Shown: positions 23,069-32,195, counted from the first letter of the stretch. The stretch is DNA of 41,751 nucleotides from Bacteroidales bacterium (GCA_017445015.1 JAFSVL010000083.1:1-41751); one strand, 5' to 3'. Translations and numbers: made by a program. The notes: a model not told the origin generated them from the letters alone.

Positions 23069-24292
23069 ATGGTCCCTTCCATCGATATACTTGATTACGA
23101 TTATCCGTTGCCCGATAGCCGGATTGCCAAATATCCGCTTCCGCGGCGCGATGCCTCCAAGCTCCTTTATTACGACGGCGGGGCCGTCCGCGAATACGTC
23201 TTTTCCGATCTTCCCTCCCTGCTGCCGCCATCCTCGCTGCTCATTTTCAATGATACGAAGGTGGTGCCCGCGCGGCTGTTTTTCCGTCGCGGGAGCGGCG
23301 CGCGCATCGAGGTATTCTGTCTGGAGCCGCAGCAGCCCGCCGATTTTGAAAGCTGCTTTGCCGCTACGCAGCGTTGTGACTGGAAATGCGTCATCGGCAA
23401 TGCGAAACGCTGGAAGGACGATCTGCTCCGCTTCGACGGCTCGTCGCCGGAGTTGGACGCGCTGCATTTGCAGGCCGGTCTGCTTTCGCGCGACGGGCGT
23501 ACCGGTTGCGTGCGTTTTCAGTGGGAGGGGGGAGTCCCCTTCTCGAAAGTGCTGGAAGAATGTGGAAAAGTGCCGATTCCGCCTTATCTGAACCGCGAGA
23601 CCGAAGATATCGACCTGGAGCGCTACCAGACAACCTATGCACGCATCCGCGGCTCCGTCGCGGCACCTACCGCAGGACTGCATTTTACAGATGCTACTTT
23701 CGAAGCGCTGCGCGGGCGGGGCGTGGAACTGCATCGCGTCTGCCTGCACGTCGGCGCCGGAACCTTCCTGCCGGTCAAGGAACGGATGGTGGAACATCAT
23801 CCCATGCACAGGGAGCCCTTTGAGGTCAATGCAGATCTCCTTGAACGCCTGCTCGAAGCGAAGCGATCCGGAACGCCGGTCACCGCGGTGGGAACCACTT
23901 CGGTACGGACGCTCGAATCGCTCTATTACGCCGGAGTCAGTTGCATCGAAAACGGAGCACCCGCCGATATCGGTCAGTGGACTCCTTATGAACGCGGATA
24001 TGACTATTCGCTGGAGGAGTGTCTGGAAGCCCTGTTGCGCTATTTGACGGAGCAGGGGAGTGACCGCCTTTGCATCGGCACCCGCATCATCATCGTTCCC
24101 GGATTTACCTTCCGCATCGTGGATCGCCTGATTACCAATTTCCATCAGCCGCAAAGCACGCTGCTGCTGCTGATTTCGGCTTTTTTGGACGGAGACTGGA
24201 AGACGGTGTACCGGTATGCATTGGAACATGATTTCCGTTTCCTCAGTTACGGAGATTCCTCGCTGCTTTGCAGAAAACGGAATAATTTGTAA
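23069..24292 (+). CDS. queA: S-adenosylmethionine:tRNA ribosyltransferase-isomerase
   Basis: A 407-residue cytoplasmic enzyme that transfers the ribosyl moiety of SAM to 7-aminomethyl-7-deazaguanine at tRNA position 34 to form epoxyqueuosine. Family signatures: FNDTKVVPARLFFRR (~65-79), YQTTYARIRGSVAAPTAGLHFT (~188-209), HVGAGTFLPVK, TSVRTLESLYY and NFHQPQSTLLLLISAFL near the C-terminus. It begins 2 bases after the tamL-like stop, so it is co-transcribed. Its stop codon (24290-24292) is part of the promoter element of the next gene. Confidence 0.93.
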   Translation: MVPSIDILDYDYPLPDSRIAKYPLPRRDASKLLYYDGGAVREYVFSDLPSLLPPSSLLIFNDTKVVPARLFFRRGSGARIEVFCLEPQQPADFESCFAATQRCDWKCVIGNAKRWKDDLLRFDGSSPELDALHLQAGLLSRDGRTGCVRFQWEGGVPFSKVLEECGKVPIPPYLNRETEDIDLERYQTTYARIRGSVAAPTAGLHFTDATFEALRGRGVELHRVCLHVGAGTFLPVKERMVEHHPMHREPFEVNADLLERLLEAKRSGTPVTAVGTTSVRTLESLYYAGVSCIENGAPADIGQWTPYERGYDYSLEECLEALLRYLTEQGSDRLCIGTRIIIVPGFTFRIVDRLITNFHQPQSTLLLLISAFLDGDWKTVYRYALEHDFRFLSYGDSSLLCRKRNNL

Positions 24293-24297
24293 TTTTG
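24290..24297 (+). promoter_or_regulatory. -7 element TAATTTTG overlapping the queA stop, leaderless arrangement
   Basis: TAATTTTG begins with the queA TAA stop and ends 7 bases before ATG 24305, matching the spacing seen before menG and the tamL-like gene. Confidence 0.55.
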
Positions 24298-24304
24298 CGC
24301 TGTT

Positions 24305-25444
24305 ATGAGTGAATTGAACTTTGAAGATATACGGCCCTTTACCGATACCGAAGCGCTGGTAGCGCTCAAACGCATCGCGGACAGCGAAATGGTCAATTCC
24401 ATTTCCGCCTACCTGTGGCCCGGACAAGATCCTGAAATGACCCGCGACATCCTACGCTCCTGCAAGGACATCGACGAATTCCAGTCAAAAATCATGATCC
24501 CTGCCATCGAGTCGGTGCTCAAGAGCAGTTCGAAGGGCCTGACATTCGGCGGGGTGGATATCCTGAAGGGAGTTGAAGGCCGTTTTCTGGCCATTACCAA
24601 CCACCGCGACATTGTCTGCGACCCGGCTTTTTTCCAGTATATGCTCTTTACGAACGGCCTTCCGTTCTCGGATATCTGCATAGGCTCCAACCTGCTGGAC
24701 AACAAGTTCGTCGAGGACGTCATGCGCATCAACCGGATGATCAAGGTCAACCGGGGAATTGCAGCACGGGAACTCTATCTTTCGTCCCTGCGCCTTTCCG
24801 CCTATATGCGGAAGGTCATTACCTCCGGAGAGCGTTCCGTATGGATCGCACAGAAAGAGGGGAGGACCAAAAACGGCATCGACCGCACCTCCCAGGGTGT
24901 ACTCAAGATGCTGGACATGAGCGGGGAAGAAAGCTTTGATGTGAATTTCGGGGCGCTGAAGATTGTCCCGATAGCCATATCCTACGAGTACGAACCCTGC
25001 GATATCCTCAAGGCGCGCGAGCTCTACCTTTCCCGCACGGCGCGTTATATCAAGCAGCCCGGCGAAGACATGGTCTCCATCCTGACCGGCATAAAACAGC
25101 CCAAAGGGCACATCCACATGGAAGCGGCGCCCCTGATTGGCGATGAAGAATTATGCGAGGCGTCCAAGCGCGGCGGGAATGAGCGCTATCAGTTTATCAT
25201 GAAACTCATGGACCGGCGCATAGCCGAGCACTATAAACTCTGGAAGACCAATTATATCGCTGCAGACCTGATGGAGGGCGGAAGCGCCCATGCAGGAATG
25301 TATGACGCCTCGGAGAAAGAGGCCTTCGTCGCCTATCTGGAAAATCGGCTGGACAGCGCAGGGCCCGGGTTTGAACGGGAGGAACTCCGCAATCTTCTGC
25401 TGGGTGTATACGGGAATTCCGTAAAAGTATCCGAATCTTTGTAA
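24305..25444 (+). CDS. PlsC-type glycerol-phosphate acyltransferase family protein
   Basis: A 379-residue protein with a PlsC-type acyltransferase core. The catalytic motif NHRDIVCD (about residues 99-106) fits H-x4-D. The second block IAQKEGRTKNGIDRT (about 181-195) corresponds to the EGTR phosphate-binding motif. No signal peptide and no clear membrane spans, so it is probably a peripheral membrane protein on the cytoplasmic face. Likely role: transfer of an acyl chain to lysophosphatidate or a related glycerolipid; the long C-terminal part (~100 residues, with YDASEKEAFVAYLENRLD) is not explained by the core domain. It has its own promoter and is followed 21 bases later by a barrel gene. 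Confidence 0.75.
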   Translation: MSELNFEDIRPFTDTEALVALKRIADSEMVNSISAYLWPGQDPEMTRDILRSCKDIDEFQSKIMIPAIESVLKSSSKGLTFGGVDILKGVEGRFLAITNHRDIVCDPAFFQYMLFTNGLPFSDICIGSNLLDNKFVEDVMRINRMIKVNRGIAARELYLSSLRLSAYMRKVITSGERSVWIAQKEGRTKNGIDRTSQGVLKMLDMSGEESFDVNFGALKIVPIAISYEYEPCDILKARELYLSRTARYIKQPGEDMVSILTGIKQPKGHIHMEAAPLIGDEELCEASKRGGNERYQFIMKLMDRRIAEHYKLWKTNYIAADLMEGGSAHAGMYDASEKEAFVAYLENRLDSAGPGFEREELRNLLLGVYGNSVKVSESL

Positions 25445-25465
25445 ATCATTTAATATCAAGCGGTT

Positions 25466-26101
25466 ATGAAAAGATTATTCCTTGTTCTCGTTCTTCTTGC
25501 CTCCGGTTTTGCCGCCGCGGTCGCACAGCCAAGGGCAATCGGTATTCGCGAATCCTGGCAGCATTTTCTTCCTGAAATCAGTTACCAGCACTATCTGGGC
25601 CCCGGATTCCTTCAGGGAGACCTTCAGCTTTCCTGGGGGCGCGTCCTCAATTATGACGCCGATGGATTCCGTCGTAGCCATACGGGGTTTGCGTTTCTGC
25701 TGACTCCCACTTACAACTATATATTTATCCAGCCACAGTGGACCAGGGGCACATGGGACATCTATGCCGGCGGCGGTCTTTCCATCGGCCGCATGTATGA
25801 CGAGGGAAGTTATATTTATGACGCATACGGGGATATCAGATATACCCGTCGTCAGAGCCTCGGCTTTACGTTCGGTGCCGCCCTCACCGCCGGGCTTGCC
25901 TATAGATTTGTCAAGGTGCCCATCCAGCTTTCCGCGGACATCCGTCCCATTTTTGGCGTGCACATGTGCGAGGATGCCTATGCCACCCATTTTGTGCGTG
26001 AGCGGCTCGACGGATCCCAGGTTGCGCCCACGGTAGCCGGATTCTATCGCAACGGTATGTGGGGCTTCCTGCCGGCGATTTCTGTCCGCTATGCCTTCTA
26101 G
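25466..26101 (+). CDS. Outer-membrane beta-barrel protein of unknown function
   Basis: A 211-residue protein with a signal peptide (MKRLFLVLVLLASGFAAAVAQ). The mature part alternates amphipathic strands rich in Tyr/Phe/Gly (QGDLQLSWGRVL, TYNYIFIQPQW, WDIYAGGGLSIGRMY, LTAGLAYRF) and ends FLPAISVRYAF, a typical C-terminal barrel strand. Small barrels of this kind are common in Bacteroidota and rarely have a known role. It follows the acyltransferase gene by 21 bases and is closed by a terminator. Confidence 0.7.
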   Translation: MKRLFLVLVLLASGFAAAVAQPRAIGIRESWQHFLPEISYQHYLGPGFLQGDLQLSWGRVLNYDADGFRRSHTGFAFLLTPTYNYIFIQPQWTRGTWDIYAGGGLSIGRMYDEGSYIYDAYGDIRYTRRQSLGFTFGAALTAGLAYRFVKVPIQLSADIRPIFGVHMCEDAYATHFVRERLDGSQVAPTVAGFYRNGMWGFLPAISVRYAF

Positions 26102-26127
26102 CCCTGTTGTTATAGAATTTTGATCTT

Positions 26128-26160
26128 TTGGGAGCTTTTTGACAGGCTCCCAATTCTTTT
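26128..26160. terminator. Bidirectional intrinsic terminator
   Basis: The stem TTGGGAGC (26128-26135) pairs with GCTCCCAA (26146-26153), followed by a T-rich tract (TTCTTTTTC). It separates the barrel gene (+) from the 3' end of the sialic-acid operon (-). Confidence 0.8.
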
Positions 26161-26178
26161 TCTGCGATACAGGGCCGG

Positions 26179-27663
26179 CTAAAAGGCCATCTGCCCAAGT
26201 CCTGCCGTATATTGATTTCCGAACCGGTCGGTAATTTCAACCCGGAAATCTTCGGCTTTGCCGTCAAAGCGTCCTTTGAAAAAGTGGGCTGACTTCTGTG
26301 GAAGGAAGGCATTGGGACGGTTAAGCAGCATCTTTGTCTCCCTGCGCACATGAACGTAACTTGGGTCGTCATCCCAAAGCTGGGCGATATCCAGATTTTT
26401 ATCTCCGCATCGGGCGGTCACTTTCCAGTGCGGGTCCCAATTAAAAACGTTGATGAGGAAGTTGCCCCTGCCGAGATCATAAACGCTGCACTGGCTTTCC
26501 TCGACAGGGCGATAAATGGACTTGTACTGCCACGAAGCCTTGCCGCACTCGAAACTGAACAATTGATATCCCGCAGGAGTGCCGTCGTTGCAGATTAGCG
26601 GAGCTCCGGGCACATCGTTCAGTTTCCATGACACCGCGGAGGCCGAAGCGATGGTGTGCTGCAGGATGTTGGGAGCAATGGAATCTATCCGGGTAGTATG
26701 GAAATGACCGCATAGAAGATGGACCTTTTCATACCTTTTCAGCATCGCAAGCAAATCTTCTGCGTTGTGAACGGTTTTCTTGCCGTCCTTAAAGAGCGGG
26801 ACGTGGAAACAAAGGACAAGCGGGGTGTCTTCCGGAACATAGGAAAGGTCCTTCTCCATCCAGTCCAGTTGTCTCCGGTCAAAGGCGTAGGTGAATCCGA
26901 ACTGGCCCACCGGGTTCAGGGCCGGATTGTCCGGACCCATAGGGCCGTGGGTGATAATATCGTCCAGCATCACAAAGTGTACGCCTCCGATATTCATGGA
27001 ATAATAGTTGGGACCGACTTCGTTTTTGTAGCGCTGCTCGGCAAGGCCTGCCCATTCTTCCACGCTGCCCTCACCTTGCTGGTCATTGTCGTGGTTTCCC
27101 ATAACATGGAAGATAGGCAAAGGGAACCCCTCAAGTTCCTTCAGATATTCAGGCAGAGCGTAATTGTTCTTGTACCATTTGCCGTCCGTGGTCATATCGC
27201 CGAGGCAGATGCCGTATGCCGGACCTTCATCGAGCAACCGCTGTCCGCTACGGACAAAATCCGGAAAAAAGAAGGAATGGAATTGCCTCAAGTCGTCATC
27301 CACTTTGTCCCCGGTAAGATGCAGGTCGCTGAAAACCAGCATCTTGAACTTGCTCTGGTCAACCTTCTTCAACTCGAATGTGGCTTTCTTCCCGCGGGAG
27401 AAAAACTGAGGGATAAGCCCTTGCGAAGGAACTTCATGTCCGGATGGGATACTGATGAATAGATATCCTTCCGGCATATTGCTATGAAACCGGTAACGCC
27501 CGGACACGTCCGTGACGCAGCAGTCGTGTCCGTCGGAAACGACGACACCTCCTACGCCCCGCCCATCACAGACCACCCTTCCGCAGACAAAGTCTCTGTT
27601 GCAGGACGGGAACAGCATGACAAGGCCCAAAAGAAAGACGTATATTTTAGTAATCGTTCTCAT
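26179..27663 (-). CDS. Calcineurin-like metallophosphoesterase lipoprotein
   Basis: A 494-residue exported protein with lipobox MLFPSC at residue 21. Residues ~24-95 form an Ig/carboxypeptidase-regulatory-like domain (CDGRGVGGVVVSDGHDCCVTDVSGRYRF). The phosphoesterase core has all metal motifs in order: SDLHLTG, GDMTTDG, GNHDND, FHVPLF and CGHFHTTR (about residues 112-320). A C-terminal beta domain (~345-494) completes the common Bacteroidota N-core-C architecture. It is the last gene of the sialic-acid operon, 12 bases after the second sialidase. It may remove phosphate or phosphodiester groups from glycans or sugars before uptake; the substrate is not evident. Confidence 0.82.
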   Translation of the reverse strand: MRTITKIYVFLLGLVMLFPSCNRDFVCGRVVCDGRGVGGVVVSDGHDCCVTDVSGRYRFHSNMPEGYLFISIPSGHEVPSQGLIPQFFSRGKKATFELKKVDQSKFKMLVFSDLHLTGDKVDDDLRQFHSFFFPDFVRSGQRLLDEGPAYGICLGDMTTDGKWYKNNYALPEYLKELEGFPLPIFHVMGNHDNDQQGEGSVEEWAGLAEQRYKNEVGPNYYSMNIGGVHFVMLDDIITHGPMGPDNPALNPVGQFGFTYAFDRRQLDWMEKDLSYVPEDTPLVLCFHVPLFKDGKKTVHNAEDLLAMLKRYEKVHLLCGHFHTTRIDSIAPNILQHTIASASAVSWKLNDVPGAPLICNDGTPAGYQLFSFECGKASWQYKSIYRPVEESQCSVYDLGRGNFLINVFNWDPHWKVTARCGDKNLDIAQLWDDDPSYVHVRRETKMLLNRPNAFLPQKSAHFFKGRFDGKAEDFRVEITDRFGNQYTAGLGQMAF

Positions 27664-27675
27664 AAAGATTCTTTT

Positions 27676-28731
27676 TTATATATCGATTATGGCAAAAGAA
27701 ATCGTGTCGTATGCGGTATTCTCGCCTGTTTCATAGAGAATGGCGACGGAGCCGTCTTGGAGAATACACAAGTCGCTGTAAGCGGCAAATTTTCCGGGAA
27801 GTCTGACGGATTTCTTCCAACTGCGCCCCGCATCCGTGCTCTTTCGCAATGTCATATTCCTGCGCTCCGAAGTATGGGCAGGATTGCTGAAATAGACTGT
27901 CCGGCGTGCATCGCTGACGAGACTGCCCTGGCACACAGGTTCAGGAAGGTTCTTGTCGAAGGCGGCTTTCGTGAAAGTCCTGCCGCCGTCTTTGCTGAGT
28001 GCGGTAAGTCTCCAGGGATTTTCAGGGTCATTGCGTTTTCTGTTGGCTCTCATATTCAGCAGCAGCCTTCCGTTCCGGACCTCGCAGACGGTGGATTCAT
28101 TCCCTTCGCCGACGTCGCCTCCAAGGTGCCAGCTTTCGCCGCCGTCATCGGAGAAAATGACATGGGAAGCGTAATGGCTGCCGAAGACGCCGTGGTCGCA
28201 GGGAATAATCAGACGCCCCTTGTGGGGCCCCTTTTGTAGTTGTATTCCGTGGCAGGGACCTGTCGCGTACCAGGTCCATTCCGGAGCTTTAATATCCGCG
28301 GTGATTTCCCGCGGTGGACTCCAGTTATAGCCATTGTCGTCGGAATGGGTCACAAAGACTCTCCTCGTATCTATGGAAATCCGTCCGTGGATTGCCTTTT
28401 CGGAATCGTGTCCGTCATTCCATGTGAGCAGGAGAATCAGACGACTGCTTCCGGCAACCAGCACCGGCGCAGGATTTCCGCAGACATTTTCGGCATCGTC
28501 CCATATTACACACATCCCGCCCCAGTTCTCGCCGTTGTCAGACGAGCGGCGCATGACAAGGTCGATATCCCCGGTATCGCCCGCGCCGTTCCTTCTGGCC
28601 TCCGCGAATGCGATAAGGTCCCCGTTGGCTGCCTGGACAATGGCAGGGATGCGGAAGGTGTCATAGCCGTAATCGCCTTTCGCGAAAATCACCTGGGCCG
28701 CTATCGTCAGAATGCAGGAAAGGGTATTCAT
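27676..28731 (-). CDS. GH33 exo-sialidase (second copy)
   Basis: A 351-residue sialidase with a six-bladed propeller pattern. The FRIP motif (YDTFRIPAI) is at residues ~21-29 and five Asp-box motifs follow: SSDNGENW, SDDNGYNW, SDDGGESW, SKDGGRTF and STDAGRSW. Expected catalytic residues are visible: Arg in FRIP, Asp in DTGDIDLV, Glu in GNESTVCEV and Tyr in FAAYSDL. It releases terminal sialic acid. Only ~13 residues (MNTLSCILTIAAQ) precede the propeller; this could be a very short signal peptide without a positive N-region or the protein may stay inside, so location is uncertain. Its ATG overlaps the nanA stop (ATGA). Confidence 0.87.
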   Translation of the reverse strand: MNTLSCILTIAAQVIFAKGDYGYDTFRIPAIVQAANGDLIAFAEARRNGAGDTGDIDLVMRRSSDNGENWGGMCVIWDDAENVCGNPAPVLVAGSSRLILLLTWNDGHDSEKAIHGRISIDTRRVFVTHSDDNGYNWSPPREITADIKAPEWTWYATGPCHGIQLQKGPHKGRLIIPCDHGVFGSHYASHVIFSDDGGESWHLGGDVGEGNESTVCEVRNGRLLLNMRANRKRNDPENPWRLTALSKDGGRTFTKAAFDKNLPEPVCQGSLVSDARRTVYFSNPAHTSERRNMTLRKSTDAGRSWKKSVRLPGKFAAYSDLCILQDGSVAILYETGENTAYDTISFAIIDI

Positions 28732-29645
28732 ATCTTGTCAAAAAAATCGATAGCGTCGAGGTCTTTGCGTAGATTCTCATATTCTGCGGCGGTGAAGCGG
28801 TTTATCGGTGTCCTGCATTCGCCGCATGGTATTCCAAGAAGGTTCATGATGGCTTTTCCGCCACGTACGCCCCCGCCATACTTGAGGATGACCTTCACGA
28901 TTTCCACGCAGTATGACTGGTACTCGCGGGCCTTCTCCAGATTGCCGGAATCGAATGCTTTGATTAGGCCGGCATAAACCCTGCCTGCATAGTTATACGT
29001 GCTTCCTACGGCGGCCTGTACGCCCAACGCGAGTCCGCAGAGAAGGATTTCGTCATACCCGTGCAGCACTTCGAAGCGGCCGCCGTCGAGATTGAGGCAC
29101 TGAATCATCTCCATCAGGTTGTTGTGTGTAAACTTGACCCCCTGGAGATTCGGTATCCTTTCCGCTCCGCGATGAAGGAAACTGTCCACCGGCAACGAAA
29201 CGCCGCTCATAGAAGGCATATTGTAGTAATAGAAAGGCAATTTCTGCGCTGCTGCTGCGACCGGTGCAAAAAAACCGATGAGATCTTCCACGCAGCCTGG
29301 TTTATAGAAATTCGGAGCGATGGAAGCAATCGCACATGCACCGCAGTCCTGCGCGTGCGCGGCAAGTCCTGCCGCTTCTTCCCGGCAGTTGTGACCTGCG
29401 TGGACGATGACTTTCAGCCTGCTTGCAGATGCCTTTACCCAGGCCTCTGCCACGGTCTTCCTTTCTTCCGGAGTCATGCTGAAGCCTTCTCCGGTCGTGC
29501 CGCAGATGAAAACTCCGGCTATGCCCTGCCCGACAAGTTTCTCCGCATAGGGGCCGACAGCCGCAATATTCAGGGAGCCATCCTTATTCATCGGCGTAAA
29601 CGGCGCCGCAATCAGTCCTTTCAATTTTGGGAATGGAGTCATCAT
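28728..29645 (-). CDS. nanA: N-acetylneuraminate lyase
   Basis: A 305-residue class I aldolase of the DHDPS/NAL family that splits N-acetylneuraminate into N-acetylmannosamine and pyruvate in the cytoplasm. GTTGEGFS (49-56) is the pyruvate-carboxylate binding motif; the catalytic Tyr is in YYYNMP (139-144) and the Schiff-base Lys is K171 in LQGVKFTHNN. Its position between the transporter and a sialidase makes NAL the assignment rather than dihydrodipicolinate synthase. It begins 12 bases after the transporter stop and overlaps the sialidase by ATGA. Confidence 0.92.
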   Translation of the reverse strand: MMTPFPKLKGLIAAPFTPMNKDGSLNIAAVGPYAEKLVGQGIAGVFICGTTGEGFSMTPEERKTVAEAWVKASASRLKVIVHAGHNCREEAAGLAAHAQDCGACAIASIAPNFYKPGCVEDLIGFFAPVAAAAQKLPFYYYNMPSMSGVSLPVDSFLHRGAERIPNLQGVKFTHNNLMEMIQCLNLDGGRFEVLHGYDEILLCGLALGVQAAVGSTYNYAGRVYAGLIKAFDSGNLEKAREYQSYCVEIVKVILKYGGGVRGGKAIMNLLGIPCGECRTPINRFTAAEYENLRKDLDAIDFFDKI

Positions 29646-29657
29646 GATAATAATGGG

Positions 29658-32195
29658 TTATTTGATTATTGTAAGACCATCTATATTCTTTCGCGGCCCG
29701 CCAGTGAGCAGGCTCACCATCCAACCGATGAGATAGCAGGAGACAAAGCCCACCGTGGAATATAGGAGAAGATAGACGGACTGGTTATGCATCACGATAA
29801 GTTGAACGACCATGCAGCCGGCGAGGCCGGCGATCGCGCCTGCAGAATTGGCCTTCCTGCTGGTGAAGGCAAGAAGGAACAAGCCGCCGAGGCCGCCGAG
29901 CAGGATGCCGAGGATCTTCGAAAACTCATCCCACAGGGATTTGACATCCCAGGTGGCCATCATCAATGCGAAGACGATGCCCAGCGCACCGATGACCACA
30001 GTAGCGCGTTTGGCCGCTTTCAGCGTATCAGAATTTTTACTTGCATCCGTCTTGGACCGGATATCCGTAATGTATGCGGTCGCGGCGGAGTTCATCGACG
30101 CGGATACCGTACTCATGGCGGCCGCGAAGATTCCTGCAATGACGAGCCCCACCACTCCCTGGGGAATCCTTATGCTGACATACCAGGGAAGGATGGCATC
30201 CGGATTCTCTATCGCTGCGCTCAACCCTGCAGGGTTCTGTTTGAAATATACATATATACAGGTCCCGACGAAAAAGAAAAGCACCGTGGCCGGGATACAG
30301 AGCAGGGCGTTGGTATATACACCTTTCCGGGCCTGTTTCTCGGTTGCGGTGGTAAGATACCGCTGAACGATGGTCTGATCCGTTCCGTAGGTGGTGATGT
30401 TCGTGAATACGGTGGCGATAAGGACGGTCCATACCGTTGCCATCCTGAGGTCGAAGCGAAGCGAACCGAGATTGAACTTGCCGTCTTGGGCGGCGGACGC
30501 AATCACACCTCCCAATCCGCCGTCAGCAGAACTGCACACCGTCCAAACCACCGCTATGGCCGCGCCAAGCAGAACCACCACCTGAAGGGCATCTGTCCAG
30601 GCTACCGCCTCAATCCCGCCTACGTAAGTGTAGATGAGGGCAAGGATACCCATCAGGCCTATGCAAAGGAATATGTCGAAACCTGTCACGACATTCAGGG
30701 CGATGGAAGGAAGCAGAAGCACTACGCCCATCCGGCCGATCTGGTAGATAATGAACACTGCGGAACAGATTACACGGACAAAAGGATTGAACCGGCGCTC
30801 AAGATACTCATAGGCTGTCGTTATATTTAACTTTCTGAAGAAAGGGATGAACATCAGGACGATGAGAGGCACGACAAGGACTATTCCCGCGTTGAATAGC
30901 AGATAACTCCAGTCCGTAGCGTAGGCTTTCGCAGGGATTGCCATAAAGGTGATTGCGCTCAAACCTGTTCCGAAAATACTCAGGCCGACGATAAACCAGG
31001 GAATCCTGCCGCCGCCCTTGAAATAATCATCGACATTCTTCTGCCTGCATGAGAAATACCACCCGATTCCCACCAGGGAGGCGAAATAAATGATGATGAC
31101 CATGATGTCGAGGCTCCCCATCGCCTTGATCCTGCTCTCATGACGCGCCTGGAGGATAACGGGTGTACGTAGAGTGGGAGCGACTTCTCCGCTTGCAAGA
31201 AGGAATCCGTCCCCGGTGTCCAGGATCGTACTCGTCACGGGGATATCGACCCCTTCAACCGGGATGTCTGTCATCGTGGAAGTGACGGTATGGTATAGTC
31301 GGAGTCCGTTGAACCGGATATTGCCTTCCAGGGCGCCCCCCACGAAAAGAATATGATTTGTTCCCATCGGCATTGCCGTACCGGCCATCACGGGGAATTC
31401 TCCTTTCACGGTCTGCCAGGCGTGCAAGCGGGGGTTGTAGGCCCATGCGTCGGTCAGTATGTCCCAGGCCTCCCCGCTGGAGAAATCACGCCCTCCGAAG
31501 AGATAAAAACAATGATCCAGGCCATCGCTCTGCGCCGTTCCGACAGCGAAAGCCCTCGCTTCGCCGGGCCAGGGTTCAAGAATCTGCCAGCCGCTGACGG
31601 GATGGGACAAATCGAGGGCGTAAAAGACACGCAGCGCCGTTGGATTCTCCATCGAATCAATGCCCCCGGCAAGATACAAAGTGTTTCTTACGCAAGCCCA
31701 GGCCATATTGGCAAGGGGAGAGGGGAGAGATTGCCGAATCTCGAAGAAGGGTTTTCCGTCATCATCCAGTTTCAAGAGGAAGACCGAGTCCAGGCAAGCG
31801 TCCGCATTGCACCCCCCGGCACATAATAGCCCGCCATCCGTTTCCACACTGGCACCGTATGCGTTTTTTTGGGGCAATACGCCCTCAAAGACACGCCATT
31901 CTCCGGTTTTCGTATTATAGGTATAGGCATCATCCCACCAGGTCTTTATGCGCCGGCCGTCCTGGCTGTCCGTAAAATTTGCCCCTCCCGCAAAAACCAG
32001 GATGTCGTCTATCCGGCCGCAGAACATTCCCGCCCTTCCTGGATTTGCGGTATTTCCGCAATCCGGGAGGGTGAGGGAAGTGTCCCATACAAGCCGGTCG
32101 GTATTTGTCAGGAGGCTTCTCTGCGAGCTGCTTGCCAGGATAGGGGAGAATAGCAGCAGGACGACTGGTAAGACTTTGACAAATAAGTTATTCAT
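29658..32195 (-). CDS. Fusion of NanM-like kelch mutarotase and SSS-family sialic acid symporter
   Basis: An 845-residue two-part protein. An N-terminal signal sequence (~1-23, VVLLLFSPILASS) leads into a kelch propeller (~30-345) with repeated Gly-Gly blades (VFAGGANF, LLCAGGCN, LYLAGGID, YLFGGRDF, LFVGGALEG), related to NanM, the periplasmic N-acetylneuraminate mutarotase. From ~363 to 830 it is a sodium:solute symporter with about 13 membrane segments (for example VGLSIFGTGLSAITFMAIPAKAYA, VAWTDALQVVVLLGAAIAVVW, IAGIFAAAMSTVSASMNSAA). The predicted topology puts the propeller in the periplasm next to the transporter mouth. It would convert alpha- to beta-sialic acid and import it with Na+. 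Its ATG overlaps the upstream stop by 8 bases. Similar fusions occur in Bacteroidota; specificity is inferred from context. Confidence 0.87.
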   Translation of the reverse strand: MNNLFVKVLPVVLLLFSPILASSSQRSLLTNTDRLVWDTSLTLPDCGNTANPGRAGMFCGRIDDILVFAGGANFTDSQDGRRIKTWWDDAYTYNTKTGEWRVFEGVLPQKNAYGASVETDGGLLCAGGCNADACLDSVFLLKLDDDGKPFFEIRQSLPSPLANMAWACVRNTLYLAGGIDSMENPTALRVFYALDLSHPVSGWQILEPWPGEARAFAVGTAQSDGLDHCFYLFGGRDFSSGEAWDILTDAWAYNPRLHAWQTVKGEFPVMAGTAMPMGTNHILFVGGALEGNIRFNGLRLYHTVTSTMTDIPVEGVDIPVTSTILDTGDGFLLASGEVAPTLRTPVILQARHESRIKAMGSLDIMVIIIYFASLVGIGWYFSCRQKNVDDYFKGGGRIPWFIVGLSIFGTGLSAITFMAIPAKAYATDWSYLLFNAGIVLVVPLIVLMFIPFFRKLNITTAYEYLERRFNPFVRVICSAVFIIYQIGRMGVVLLLPSIALNVVTGFDIFLCIGLMGILALIYTYVGGIEAVAWTDALQVVVLLGAAIAVVWTVCSSADGGLGGVIASAAQDGKFNLGSLRFDLRMATVWTVLIATVFTNITTYGTDQTIVQRYLTTATEKQARKGVYTNALLCIPATVLFFFVGTCIYVYFKQNPAGLSAAIENPDAILPWYVSIRIPQGVVGLVIAGIFAAAMSTVSASMNSAATAYITDIRSKTDASKNSDTLKAAKRATVVIGALGIVFALMMATWDVKSLWDEFSKILGILLGGLGGLFLLAFTSRKANSAGAIAGLAGCMVVQLIVMHNQSVYLLLYSTVGFVSCYLIGWMVSLLTGGPRKNIDGLTIIK

